From: Mycolicibacter kumamotonensis
GTDB lineage: Bacteria > Actinomycetota > Actinomycetes > Mycobacteriales > Mycobacteriaceae
Direction: 5' to 3'
NCBI RefSeq assembly: GCF_002086285.1
Contig: NZ_MVHU01000033.1
Span: 1-45,327, forward strand
Length of the DNA: 45,327 nt
A program made the translations under genes and the position numbers. This document shows, piece by piece, positions 32,521-40,198 of the stretch (its first letter is position 1; every line of letters begins with the position of its first letter). The notes below the pieces were generated by a model. That model made no database searches and had not been told where the DNA came from. It saw nothing but the letters and a program-made list of their open reading frames with translations.

Positions 32521-34764
32521 CTAGCGACCGAACAGGCCGCCGCCCCCGCCGAACAGGCCCCCGCCGTGGCCGCCGCCGAACAAGTTACCGCCGCCGCCGA
32601 ACAGACCACCGCCGCTACCGCCGCCGAACAGGCCGCCGCCGGGCTTGCCCCCGAAGATGCCCCCGCCCGGATTGCCGCCGAAGATGCCCCCGCCGGGCTT
32701 GCCGCCGAAGATGCCCCCGCCGCCGCCCCCGAGGTTGGGCAGCGCCGGTGCCTTGGGCGCCGGGAGTGACGGCAGTGCAGGCGCCTGGGGTGCCGGCAGG
32801 CCGGGTGGGTTGAACACCGGGATCGTCGGCGCCTGGGGCGCGGGGAGTGACGGCAGCGCAGGCGCCTGGGGTGCCGGCAGGCCGGGTGGGTTGAACACCG
32901 GGATCGTCGGCGCCTGGGGCGCGGGCAGCGCGGGAAGTGCCGGTGACTGCGGAAGACCGGCCGGTGGATCCGGCAACTTCACCGGTGGGTCGGGCAGCTG
33001 GATCGGTGGGTTGGGCTTAACCACCGGTGGGTCGGGCAGCTGGATCGGTGGGTTGGGCTTGATCACCGGTGGGTCGGGCAGCTGGATCGGTGGGTTGGGT
33101 TTGACCACCGGCGGATTGGGCTTGACCACCGGCGGGATCGGCTTGATCACCGGTGGCTGTGGTTTGACGACGGGTGGATTCGGCTTGACCACCGGCGGGG
33201 TCGGAATCTCTACCGGCGGGTTGGGCTTGATCACCGGGGGGATCGGCTTGACGACCGGGGGGATCGGCTTGACGACCGGCGGTTGGGGCTTGACCACGGG
33301 CGGGGTCGGAATCTCCACCGGCGGGAGCGGAATCTCCACCGGCGGGACCGGTTTGACCACCGGTGGATCCGGCTTGACCACCGGCGGGGTCGGAATCTCC
33401 AGCGGCGGCGTCGGCGCGACGTGGGGCACGGCGGGCAGCCTCGCGGGCAGCCCGAGCAGGAAGGACAGATCGGGCAGAGCCGCCGCGACCGGCCTGATCG
33501 CCGGCGACGGGTGAGGCGCCGGCAGCGGAGCCGGCGGCAAGATGAACGGGGTCGCGGCCGCCGCCGGAGTCGGCACGTGCAACGGGGGCCCGAACATCGG
33601 GGGAGCGGACACCTCGGGCGCCGGTGGAATCGGAACCGACACCGGCGCTGCCAGCGGGGTGGCCAGCGGAGGCAGCGGCAGCGCGTCCGGCTGACTCATC
33701 GCCACGGGCGGTTCGACGTACGGCTGCAACGAGGGTCCCTGGGCCTTCGGTGGTTCGAGCGGGAAGCTCAGCACCCGACCGATTTCCGGCCGCAACGCGA
33801 CCAGGTTGGGCGTGATGTCCAGCGCCATGGACACCATCAGCGCCGAGGCGGCCGCGAACATGGTGGAGGCCAGTATCGTGCCGGCGACCAGCAGCGGACG
33901 TCTGGCCGGCGGGTTCACCGGCTCGAGGAGTTCGGTTGCGGTGTCGGCCTCGTCGTCGGGAATGGCACTGTAGGCCAGGTCGTCGGAGTCGAAGGCGGGG
34001 ATGTCGTAGTACCCGGGAGAGATCGCGCCGGAGTCGGCTTCCTGCGTGTAGGCCAGCGCCGAGGTCGACTCCTCGGCCGCTCGCGTCACCCGGGTGGAGG
34101 CCAACGCGGCGCCGCGAGCCAGTGCCGCCTGCGGCTCCGCGGGCTCACACACCTCATAGTCGAACGCCGCCTCCAGCCGCGGCCTGATTGCGGGCGAGTC
34201 GGCCGGGGGGCACACCAGAAGCAGACCGTCGGGGCGGGTTTCCGGAGTGTTCAGCCGCCCGGCGACGGTGTCGACCGCGCCGGTGGCATCCCCGTCGTGC
34301 AGGGGCTGGCGGAAGAGCCGGGTGATGGAGCCGTCGGCGCAGTCGATGACGGCGAGGGTCGCGTCGGTCGACTCGATCGACAGCAAGCCCATCCGGTTGC
34401 AACCGACCGTCTGGCCCAGGTTCCGGGCGAGGCTCGCGGCGGCCAGGCCAGGGGAGATCACAGCGACATCCGCGAGGCCGTTGGCGGCCAACCGCGAGCT
34501 CACCGCGGTGGCGTCGAGCGGTTCGGTCACCGTCAACCCGGTTGAAACCAGGCGGTACCCGGCGTAGCCGGCGGTCTCGCGGGCCTGCAGGATCGCGGCG
34601 ATCACCGCGTCCACCGCGGCGAAGTCGGTGTCGGTATCGGTCGGCACCTCGAAGCGGTGCGCCTCCAGGATGACGCCGTCCCCGTTCTCACCGCCCACCA
34701 GCACGGTGTGGATGGTGGTGGTGGGCGCGGTTGATGCAAGTGTCACACCGAGAACGACGTCCAT
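32521..34764 (-). CDS. DUF7159-type membrane protein with long Pro- and Gly-rich tails, 747 aa
   Basis: Residues 1-230 form the mycobacterial DUF7159 domain (opening MDVVLGVTLASTAPTT), an actin/Hsp70-like fold with phosphate-loop-like strands (VLVGGENGDG, LLSIESTDATLAVIDC). One membrane helix lies at about 289-315. Outside it come a Pro-rich stretch with 22 seven-residue repeats (PPVVKPN and variants), two 27-residue copies of an APQAPTIPVFNPPGLP-type unit, and a Gly/Phe tail of GGGIFGG and GGGLFGG repeats. The layout suggests a cytoplasmic sensor joined to a long wall-spanning arm. ATG 34764 has GGAGAA upstream. Exact biochemical role unknown. Confidence 0.8.
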   Translation of the reverse strand: MDVVLGVTLASTAPTTTIHTVLVGGENGDGVILEAHRFEVPTDTDTDFAAVDAVIAAILQARETAGYAGYRLVSTGLTVTEPLDATAVSSRLAANGLADVAVISPGLAAASLARNLGQTVGCNRMGLLSIESTDATLAVIDCADGSITRLFRQPLHDGDATGAVDTVAGRLNTPETRPDGLLLVCPPADSPAIRPRLEAAFDYEVCEPAEPQAALARGAALASTRVTRAAEESTSALAYTQEADSGAISPGYYDIPAFDSDDLAYSAIPDDEADTATELLEPVNPPARRPLLVAGTILASTMFAAASALMVSMALDITPNLVALRPEIGRVLSFPLEPPKAQGPSLQPYVEPPVAMSQPDALPLPPLATPLAAPVSVPIPPAPEVSAPPMFGPPLHVPTPAAAATPFILPPAPLPAPHPSPAIRPVAAALPDLSFLLGLPARLPAVPHVAPTPPLEIPTPPVVKPDPPVVKPVPPVEIPLPPVEIPTPPVVKPQPPVVKPIPPVVKPIPPVIKPNPPVEIPTPPVVKPNPPVVKPQPPVIKPIPPVVKPNPPVVKPNPPIQLPDPPVIKPNPPIQLPDPPVVKPNPPIQLPDPPVKLPDPPAGLPQSPALPALPAPQAPTIPVFNPPGLPAPQAPALPSLPAPQAPTIPVFNPPGLPAPQAPALPSLPAPKAPALPNLGGGGGGIFGGKPGGGIFGGNPGGGIFGGKPGGGLFGGGSGGGLFGGGGNLFGGGHGGGLFGGGGGLFGR
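32762..32923 (-). repeat. 81-base tandem duplication, two copies
   Basis: Copy 1 (32762-32842) and copy 2 (32843-32923) are almost identical; one visible difference is T versus C at 32775/32856. They encode two 27-residue units with IPVFNPPGLPAPQAPALPS in the DUF7159 protein. Near-identity suggests recent expansion. Confidence 0.85.
32947..33408 (-). repeat. 22 tandem 21-base repeats encoding Pro heptads
   Basis: The array runs in-frame from the unit PPLEIPT (33388-33408) to PPAGLPQ (32947-32967). Common units are PPVVKPN, PPVIKPN, PPVEIPT and PPIQLPD. Length is exactly 22 x 21 bases, so copy number could vary by slippage without breaking the frame. Confidence 0.88.
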
Positions 34765-35068
34765 TGCTTCTCCGATTGAGTTGTGAGCTGCACGTGCCGG
34801 GCGAGGCGACGAGGGTCTTCGGGCGATGTCGGCCACCTGACCGACACCGTTCGTTCACCATTACGACATCTACCGGTGACACATCGAAATATGCGATCCC
34901 GCGAATAAATACTGACTGATGGGTTCGTGAAGACTGGCTAATTTTGTTGCCGCCGGTGGCTCACACCGGCGTCGCCGCGACCGTGTAGCGTCGCCCGATC
35001 CGGGCCGGTTTGGGCCATGATGGACCCGGACGGACCGGCACGGCAGGCACTGTGGACAGGAGTCAGAC
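34765..35068. promoter_or_regulatory. 304-base divergent region between the DUF7159 gene and glpK
   Basis: No gene is supported. An 8-bp stem, CGCCGGTG-GCTCA-CACCGGCG (34951-34971), lies about 97 bases before glpK and 15 bases before a possible glpK -10 box, TAGCGT (34986-34991). The stretch 34880-34945 is locally AT-richer and may hold the promoter of the opposite gene. GGACAGGAG at 35053-35061 is the glpK ribosome site. Confidence 0.5.
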
Positions 35069-36586
35069 TTGGGCGATTTCGTCGCGTCGATCGACCAGGG
35101 CACCACCAGCACCCGTTGCATCATCTTCGACCATGACGGTGCCGAAGTGGGCCGTCACCAGCTGGAACACGAACAGATCCTGCCGCGGGCGGGCTGGGTG
35201 GAACACGACCCCTTCGAACTGTGGAATCACACTGCGGCGGTGCTGGTGTCGGCACTGAACACCACCAAACTCGAAGCCTCCGATCTGGCCGCGATGGGCA
35301 TCGCCAACCAGCGTGAGACAACCGTGGTGTGGAATAAGAAGACCGGTCAGCCGTACCACAACGCGATCGTCTGGCAGGACACCCGGACCGACTACATCGC
35401 GGCCGCCCTCGAGCGTGACGGGCACGGCGAGGTGATCCGGCGCAAGGCGGGCCTGCCGCCGGCGACGTATTTCTCCGCCGGCAAGTTGCAGTGGATTCTG
35501 GACAACGTCGACGGCGTGCGCGCCGACGCCGAACGCGGGGACGCCCTGTTCGGCACCTGCGACACCTGGGTGCTGTGGAACCTGACCGGCGGCCCGCGCG
35601 GCGGGATGCACCTGACCGACGTCACCAACGCCAGCCGCACCATGTTGATGAACCTGGAGACCCTGGACTGGGACGACGAACTGCTGGCGCTGTTCTCGAT
35701 CCCGCGGGAGATGCTGCCGCGCATCACCGCGTCGTCGTCGCGACGGCGGCACGCGGTCACCGTCAGCACCGGGCCGGTGCGCGGCGAAGTCCCGATCGCC
35801 GGCATCCTGGGGGATCAGCAGAGCGCCATGGTCGGCCAGGTGTGCCTGGCGGCCGGGGAGGCCAAGAACACCTACGGCACGGGAAACTTCCTGTTACTCA
35901 ACACCGGTGAGCAGATCGTCCGTTCCGACAACGGGCTGCTGACCACGGTCTGCTACCAGTTCGGCGACGCCAAACCCGTCTATGCCCTGGAGGGTTCGAT
36001 CGCGGTCACCGGATCGGCGGTGCAGTGGCTGCGCGACCAACTCGGCATCATCAGCGGCGCCACACAGGTGGAGTCGCTGGCCCGTCAGGTCGCCGACAAC
36101 GGGGGGATGTACTTCGTGCCCGCCTTCTCCGGACTGTTCGCGCCGTACTGGCGTTCGGATGCGCGGGGCGCGATCGTCGGGTTGTCCCGATTCAACACCA
36201 ACGCGCACCTGGCCCGGGCGACGCTGGAGGCGATCTGTTATCAGAGCCGGGACGTCGCCGAGGCGATGGAAGCCGATTCCGGTGTGCACCTGGGGGTTTT
36301 GAAGGTCGACGGCGGTATCACCGCCAACGACCTGTGCATGCAGATCCAGGCCGACGTGCTCGGCGTCGACGTGGTCAAGCCGGTTGTCGCCGAAACCACC
36401 GCGCTGGGTGCGGCCTACGCCGCCGGGCTGGGCGTCGGGTTCTGGAAGAGCCCCGAGGATCTGCGGGCCAACTGGCAGGAGCACAAACGCTGGACACCCA
36501 ACTGGTCGGAGGATCAGCGCGCCGAAGGCTACGCCGGATGGCGAAAAGCCGTGCAGCGCACCCTGGACTGGGTCGAGCTGTCCTGA
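35069..36586 (+). CDS. glpK: Glycerol kinase GlpK, 505 aa
   Basis: Phosphorylates glycerol to glycerol-3-phosphate. FGGY-kinase motifs are complete: ASIDQGTTSTRCIIFDHDG at the N-terminus, WVEHDP, the TNASRTMLMNLETLDWDDE segment, YGTGNFLLLNTG, and the KVDGGITANDLCMQIQADVLG signature. TTG 35069 is used as start because an AGGAG site stands seven bases before it and the protein opens directly with GDFVASIDQG; no ATG is suitably placed. The next gene begins at the base after its stop. Confidence 0.95.
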   Translation: MGDFVASIDQGTTSTRCIIFDHDGAEVGRHQLEHEQILPRAGWVEHDPFELWNHTAAVLVSALNTTKLEASDLAAMGIANQRETTVVWNKKTGQPYHNAIVWQDTRTDYIAAALERDGHGEVIRRKAGLPPATYFSAGKLQWILDNVDGVRADAERGDALFGTCDTWVLWNLTGGPRGGMHLTDVTNASRTMLMNLETLDWDDELLALFSIPREMLPRITASSSRRRHAVTVSTGPVRGEVPIAGILGDQQSAMVGQVCLAAGEAKNTYGTGNFLLLNTGEQIVRSDNGLLTTVCYQFGDAKPVYALEGSIAVTGSAVQWLRDQLGIISGATQVESLARQVADNGGMYFVPAFSGLFAPYWRSDARGAIVGLSRFNTNAHLARATLEAICYQSRDVAEAMEADSGVHLGVLKVDGGITANDLCMQIQADVLGVDVVKPVVAETTALGAAYAAGLGVGFWKSPEDLRANWQEHKRWTPNWSEDQRAEGYAGWRKAVQRTLDWVELS

Positions 36587-37336
36587 ATGGGCCGAAGCGC
36601 CCGAACCCGCGGGTTTCATCGCCGGGCCCTGCGGGGCGCCGGAGTGGTCCTGCTGATTGTCGCCGCGGCGGTCGGCTGGGCCTGGTGGCACAACGGGTTC
36701 CCGCGGTCCTCGGGCCCCTCACCGACCTGGGCGCCGCCGCCGACGCCGAGCACCGCGCCGCTGAATCCGGGCTACGATGCCGCCCGCCGGATGCTCGATG
36801 CGCTGCCGGTCAAGGGCTGGGACCGGGTGCAGGACTTCAAGCGCTACCGCTTCGGCGAACGCTGGAGCGATGATGTCGATGTCGAATTCGGCCACAACGG
36901 CTGCAATACCCGTGACGACATCCTGCGCCGCGACCTGACCCGGATCGAACTGCGCCGCGGCACCTGCCTGGTGCAGCGCGGCATCCTGCACGACCCGTAT
37001 TCCGGGAACACCATCGAATTCGTGCGGGGACCGGCGACATCCGAGTCCGTGCAGATCGATCACCTGGTCTCCCTGGCCGACGCCTGGTACAAGGGCGCGC
37101 GGTCCTGGGACGACGCACGCCGCCGCGACTTCGCCAACGACCCGCGCAACCTGCTGGCGGTCAGCGCACAAGCCAACTTCGACAAAGCATTCCGCGACGC
37201 CGCCGGCTGGCTGCCGGCGAACGCCGCGTTCGAATGCGAGTTCGTGGCCCGTCAAGTCACGGTCAAAACCGAATACGGGCTATGGGTTTCGGCGAACGAG
37301 AAGAACGCGATGCATCGGGTCCTGCGCCGCTGCTGA
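36587..37336 (+). CDS. Membrane-anchored or secreted HNH-type (DUF1524-like) nuclease, 249 aa
   Basis: A basic start and a hydrophobic helix (about 16-34, GAGVVLLIVAAAVGWAWW) suggest secretion or anchoring, followed by a Pro-rich linker (PTWAPPPTPSTAP). The C-terminal 160 residues fit the HNH family: GHNGCNTRDDILRRDL, then QIDHLVSLADAWYKGA and the ending NDPRNLLAVSAQANFDKA, with the His and Asn of the metal site. Similar extracellular nucleases occur in many actinobacteria, perhaps for nutrient recovery, but the role here is unknown. Its ATG directly abuts the glpK stop, so it is probably co-transcribed; the pairing with glycerol kinase is odd. Confidence 0.82.
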   Translation: MGRSARTRGFHRRALRGAGVVLLIVAAAVGWAWWHNGFPRSSGPSPTWAPPPTPSTAPLNPGYDAARRMLDALPVKGWDRVQDFKRYRFGERWSDDVDVEFGHNGCNTRDDILRRDLTRIELRRGTCLVQRGILHDPYSGNTIEFVRGPATSESVQIDHLVSLADAWYKGARSWDDARRRDFANDPRNLLAVSAQANFDKAFRDAAGWLPANAAFECEFVARQVTVKTEYGLWVSANEKNAMHRVLRRC

Positions 37337-37339
37337 ACC

Positions 37340-38131
37340 CTAGTCGGTCTCCCCGAGGATGCCGTAGACCTCCTTGCGGGCGGCATTGACGATGTCGACG
37401 ATGCGCTGCTGTTGTTCGGGTGTGGCGGCTTGAGCCGCCTGGGCAACCGCACCGAAGAGCTGGCCGATCGCGGTGCGCAGGCTGGCCTGCCCCGGGTCGA
37501 TCCCGTCGGTGATCTCCTCCCAGGGCGGGGTTTCGATTTTTTCGGCGGCCGAGCGGCCCTCCTCGGTCAATTCGAAAAGGCGCTTCTTGCCGTCGGTTTC
37601 GCTACCGCTGAGCAATCCCTCATCCACCAGCATCTGCAGGGTCGGGTAGACCGATCCGGGGCTGGGGCGCCAGAGTTGCTGGCTGCGGTCGGCGATCTGC
37701 TGGATGATCTCGTAGCCGTGCATCGGGCGCTCGGCCAGCAGCGCCAGGATGGCGACTCGCACGTCACCGCGCCGGCTGCGGTGCCCGCGCCGGTGCCCAC
37801 GGTGCCCGCCCGGACCGAACCCGAAACCGAACCCGGGACCGCCCGGGCCGAACCCCGGGCCGAAGCCCGGACCGAAGCCGTGCCGGAAGTCGGGCCCGAA
37901 CCCCGGTCTGAAGCCGGGGCCGACGGCCTCGGGGCCGGGGCTGAAGCCGAACGGTCCGCAGTGCTCGGCGGCATGGTCGCGCAGCTGCCTGCGGAACTCT
38001 CGGCGAGCGGCCCGGCGCGCGGCGTGCGCGGCGCGGCGCTGATGCGCGATCGGGGGTCCGAAGCCGAAACCACCGGGTTGCTCAGCGTCGTCAGTGCAGG
38101 GTCCGCCGGGCGGACCGAAGGGGATGTTCAT
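37340..38131 (-). CDS. PadR-family transcriptional regulator with Gly/Phe/Pro-rich arm, 263 aa
   Basis: Residues about 121-195 hold the PadR winged helix (RGDVRVAILALLAERPMHGYEIIQ, then RPSPGSVYPTLQMLVDEGLL and KRLFELTEEG). A dimerising helical tail follows. The first 120 residues are an unusual low-complexity arm of GFGPGFGPGFGPGG-type repeats and a His/Arg patch (GGHRGHRRGHRSRR). Such arms recur in mycobacterial PadR proteins. A palindromic CGATATATCG lies about 50 bases upstream, likely its own operator. Its stop is three bases from the end of the convergent HNH gene. Signal and targets unknown. Confidence 0.9.
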   Translation of the reverse strand: MNIPFGPPGGPCTDDAEQPGGFGFGPPIAHQRRAAHAARRAARREFRRQLRDHAAEHCGPFGFSPGPEAVGPGFRPGFGPDFRHGFGPGFGPGFGPGGPGFGFGFGPGGHRGHRRGHRSRRGDVRVAILALLAERPMHGYEIIQQIADRSQQLWRPSPGSVYPTLQMLVDEGLLSGSETDGKKRLFELTEEGRSAAEKIETPPWEEITDGIDPGQASLRTAIGQLFGAVAQAAQAATPEQQQRIVDIVNAARKEVYGILGETD

Positions 38132-38182
38132 GGGTCACCTCGTGCTCTCGAACGGAAACGCCAGCCGCTTCCGATACGTTGA

Positions 38183-38192
38183 CGATATATCG
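38183..38192. promoter_or_regulatory. Palindrome upstream of the PadR gene
   Basis: CGATATATCG, within a wider GATACG-N-CGATATATCG-N-CTATCG stretch (38172-38203), is AT-rich against its surroundings. PadR proteins usually repress their own gene through such ATAT-centred dyads, so autoregulation is likely. Confidence 0.55.
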
Positions 38193-38230
38193 AGAACTAT
38201 CGATGTGCAACGATTGGCCGTGCCGGCGGC

Positions 38231-39061
38231 TCAGCCCGGGGGAATGAACCCGCCCGCGCGCGGCGGCGGCCAGGGGCCGGGCGCCGGCTGGAAATAGGGC
38301 AGCGGCGGTCCGGCCTGCAACCGCGCCAGCTCGCGTTGATGGCGCTCGGCGAGCACCGCGGCCAGCACCAACTCCGGCGGGGCGTCCGGGGGTGGCGGCG
38401 GTGAGATGTGGGCGAGCACTTCACCGGAGATCCGATACGCCATCATCTGCCGGGTGTGCGGGTCGAGTTGGGTGGCGCGGCCTAGGAATTGCCGTGCCAG
38501 CTCAGCGGATTCAGGTCTCAGTCCGGATAGTTGCAGCGTCGATGCCCACCAGGCCAGCCCGGGTGGCATCAGCGGGGGCGGCGCCGACGCCGGGGCCCGC
38601 TCACTGATCACCACCGTGCCGGCGAAGATGTCACCCAGCCGTTTCCCGCGGGCCGACAGCAGGCTGCAGATCACCGCCGGGCTGCCGGTCAGCGCCCAGA
38701 TCTCCACCACCCCGGCGAGTGCCCGAAACAGGGCCTGCCGGAAGCGTTCCGGGCCACCGTCATCGGAGACCACCCGCAGACCCATCGCCATCTTGCCCAG
38801 CGACCTGCCCCGGGTGAGGGTCTCGATGGTGACCGGATAGCCGACCAGCAACAGCACCGCGAAGATGATCATGATCGCCCCGGTCAAGGCGTCGTCGAAC
38901 CGGCCCAGGGTCATCGCCCAGAGCACTATCGAACACAGGTAGGCCACCATGACGACGGTGATGTCGATCAGCGCGCTGACCGCTCGCACCGGCAGTTGCG
39001 CGATCGCGATGTCGAGGACGACGGCGTCGCCGGTCACCAGCTCCTGGCTGCGATTCGGCAT
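38231..39061 (-). CDS. RDD-family membrane protein, 276 aa (Rv3695-like)
   Basis: The N-terminal 150 residues form an RDD domain with three to four hydrophobic helices: AVSALIDITVVMVAYLCSIVLW, GAIMIIFAVLLLVGYPV, then the ETLTRGRSLGKMAMGLRVV motif and VEIWALTGSPAVICSLL. A GKRLGDIFAGTVVI loop follows. The last 100 residues are cytoplasmic and Pro-rich (SPPPPPDAPPE). ATG 39061 is chosen since the RDD domain begins right away; the frame upstream belongs to the opposite strand's SpoIIM gene. Function unknown; the pairing with SpoIIM and the MoxR cluster is conserved in actinobacteria. Confidence 0.88.
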   Translation of the reverse strand: MPNRSQELVTGDAVVLDIAIAQLPVRAVSALIDITVVMVAYLCSIVLWAMTLGRFDDALTGAIMIIFAVLLLVGYPVTIETLTRGRSLGKMAMGLRVVSDDGGPERFRQALFRALAGVVEIWALTGSPAVICSLLSARGKRLGDIFAGTVVISERAPASAPPPLMPPGLAWWASTLQLSGLRPESAELARQFLGRATQLDPHTRQMMAYRISGEVLAHISPPPPPDAPPELVLAAVLAERHQRELARLQAGPPLPYFQPAPGPWPPPRAGGFIPPG

Positions 39062-39121
39062 AGAGCCGACGCTACCCGCCGATCCGGCCCGGTCGGCGAT
39101 GGCGCGGTTAGGCTCGACGCC
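39062..39121. promoter_or_regulatory. 60-base bidirectional promoter, apparently leaderless both ways
   Basis: On the plus strand TAGGCT (39109-39114) stands seven bases before the spoIIM-like GTG at 39122. On the minus strand TAGCGT (39069-39074) stands seven bases before the RDD ATG at 39061. Both fit TANNNT, and both spacings would start the transcript at or next to the first codon. The two cores lie 34 bases apart, with a 6-bp dyad CGCCGA/TCGGCG between them. Confidence 0.5.
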
Positions 39122-40114
39122 GTGGATGTCGACGCCTTCGTGCTGACCCATCGCCCCACCTGGGATCGGCTGGAGTCGCTGGTCAAAAACCGGCGCCGGC
39201 TCAGCGGCGCGGAAGTCGACGAACTCGTGGAGCTCTACCAGCGGGTGTCCACCCACCTGTCGGTGGTGCGCTCGTCCTCGGCCGATTCGGCGCTGATCGG
39301 CCGGCTCTCCGGTCTGGTGGCGCGCTCGCGTGCCGCGGTCACCGGCGCGCACGCACCGCTGGCCTCGGAGTTCGCGCGGTTCTGGATGGTGTCGTTTCCG
39401 GTGGTGGCCTACCGGGCCTGGCGGTGGTGGTTGGGTACCGCGGTCGCCTTCCTGGCCGTCGCGGTGATCATCGCCTGCTGGGTGGCCGGAGATCCCGACG
39501 TGCAGGCGGTGATCGGCACGCCCGCGGAGATCGACCGGTTGGTCAACCATGAATTCGCCGCGTACTACAGCGATCATCCGGCCGGGTCGTTTGCCCTGCA
39601 GGTCTGGGTGAACAACTCCTGGGTGGCCGCCCGGGCCATCGCGTTCTCGGTGTTGCTGGGCCTGCCGATCCCGGCGCTGCTGTTCGCCAACGCCGCCAAC
39701 CTCGGTGTGGGACTGGGGTTGATGTTCCACGCCGGTCGGGGCGGCTTCATGCTCGGCCTGCTCGCCCCCCATGGTCTGTTGGAGCTGACCGCGGTGTTTT
39801 TGGCCGGCGCGGTGGGCATGCGGCTGGGCTGGATGGTGATCGCACCGGGGGACCGGCCGCGCGGACAGGTGCTCGCCGAGCAGGGCCGCGCCGTCGTCGC
39901 GGTCGCCGTCGGCCTGGTGGTGGTGCTGGCCGTCTCCGGGCTACTGGAGGCGATGGTGACCCCGTCACCGTTGCCGACGTGGCTGCGGATCGGCATCGGG
40001 GTTCTCGCCGAGGCGGCGTTTCTGGGCTACGTGGTGTACTTCGGGCGCAGGGGGGTTGCCGCCGACGAGACCGGCGACATCGCCGACGCACCCGACGTCG
40101 TCCCCACCGGCTGA
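39122..40114 (+). CDS. SpoIIM-like (DUF95) membrane protein, 330 aa (Rv3694c-like)
   Basis: An N-terminal cytoplasmic helix bundle (LESLVKNRRRLSGAEVDELVELYQRVSTHLSVVR) is followed by five to six membrane helices, among them WWLGTAVAFLAVAVIIACWV, AIAFSVLLGLPIPALLF and LLELTAVFLAGAVGMRLGW. The overall form fits stage II sporulation protein M, although mycobacteria do not sporulate; in spore formers SpoIIM helps remodel peptidoglycan at engulfment. GTG 39122 gives the expected length and the likely leaderless start. The frame reaches far upstream, but those codons are antisense to the RDD gene. Confidence 0.88.
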   Translation: MDVDAFVLTHRPTWDRLESLVKNRRRLSGAEVDELVELYQRVSTHLSVVRSSSADSALIGRLSGLVARSRAAVTGAHAPLASEFARFWMVSFPVVAYRAWRWWLGTAVAFLAVAVIIACWVAGDPDVQAVIGTPAEIDRLVNHEFAAYYSDHPAGSFALQVWVNNSWVAARAIAFSVLLGLPIPALLFANAANLGVGLGLMFHAGRGGFMLGLLAPHGLLELTAVFLAGAVGMRLGWMVIAPGDRPRGQVLAEQGRAVVAVAVGLVVVLAVSGLLEAMVTPSPLPTWLRIGIGVLAEAAFLGYVVYFGRRGVAADETGDIADAPDVVPTG

Positions 40115-40127
40115 GCCCGACCCCCCT

Positions 40128-40193
40128 GGCGCGAGCGGGCGTGTTTGCGCAGTGACACGCCGCGAATCATGGCATTCTCCGCACGCTCGTGCC
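40128..40193. repeat. Nested inverted repeat between convergent SpoIIM and DUF58 genes
   Basis: Inner stem GGCGTGT (40138-40144) with ACACGCC (40155-40161). Outer arms GGCGCGAGCG (40128-40137) and CGCTCGTGCC (40184-40193), 10 bases with one mismatch. It may work as a two-way terminator. I recall similar GCGAGCG...GTGTC...GACAC elements scattered between mycobacterial genes, so a dispersed repeat is also possible. Confidence 0.6.
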
Positions 40194-40198
40194 CGTGA

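Noticed and set aside
32947..33408. Regular repeats that might suggest a CRISPR array
   Set aside because: Units are 21 bases with no unique spacers and encode in-frame Pro heptads, so they are a coding tandem repeat.
37412..38182. 256-codon plus-strand frame rich in Pro/Glu/Ala
   Set aside because: It is the shadow of the low-complexity arm of the PadR regulator.
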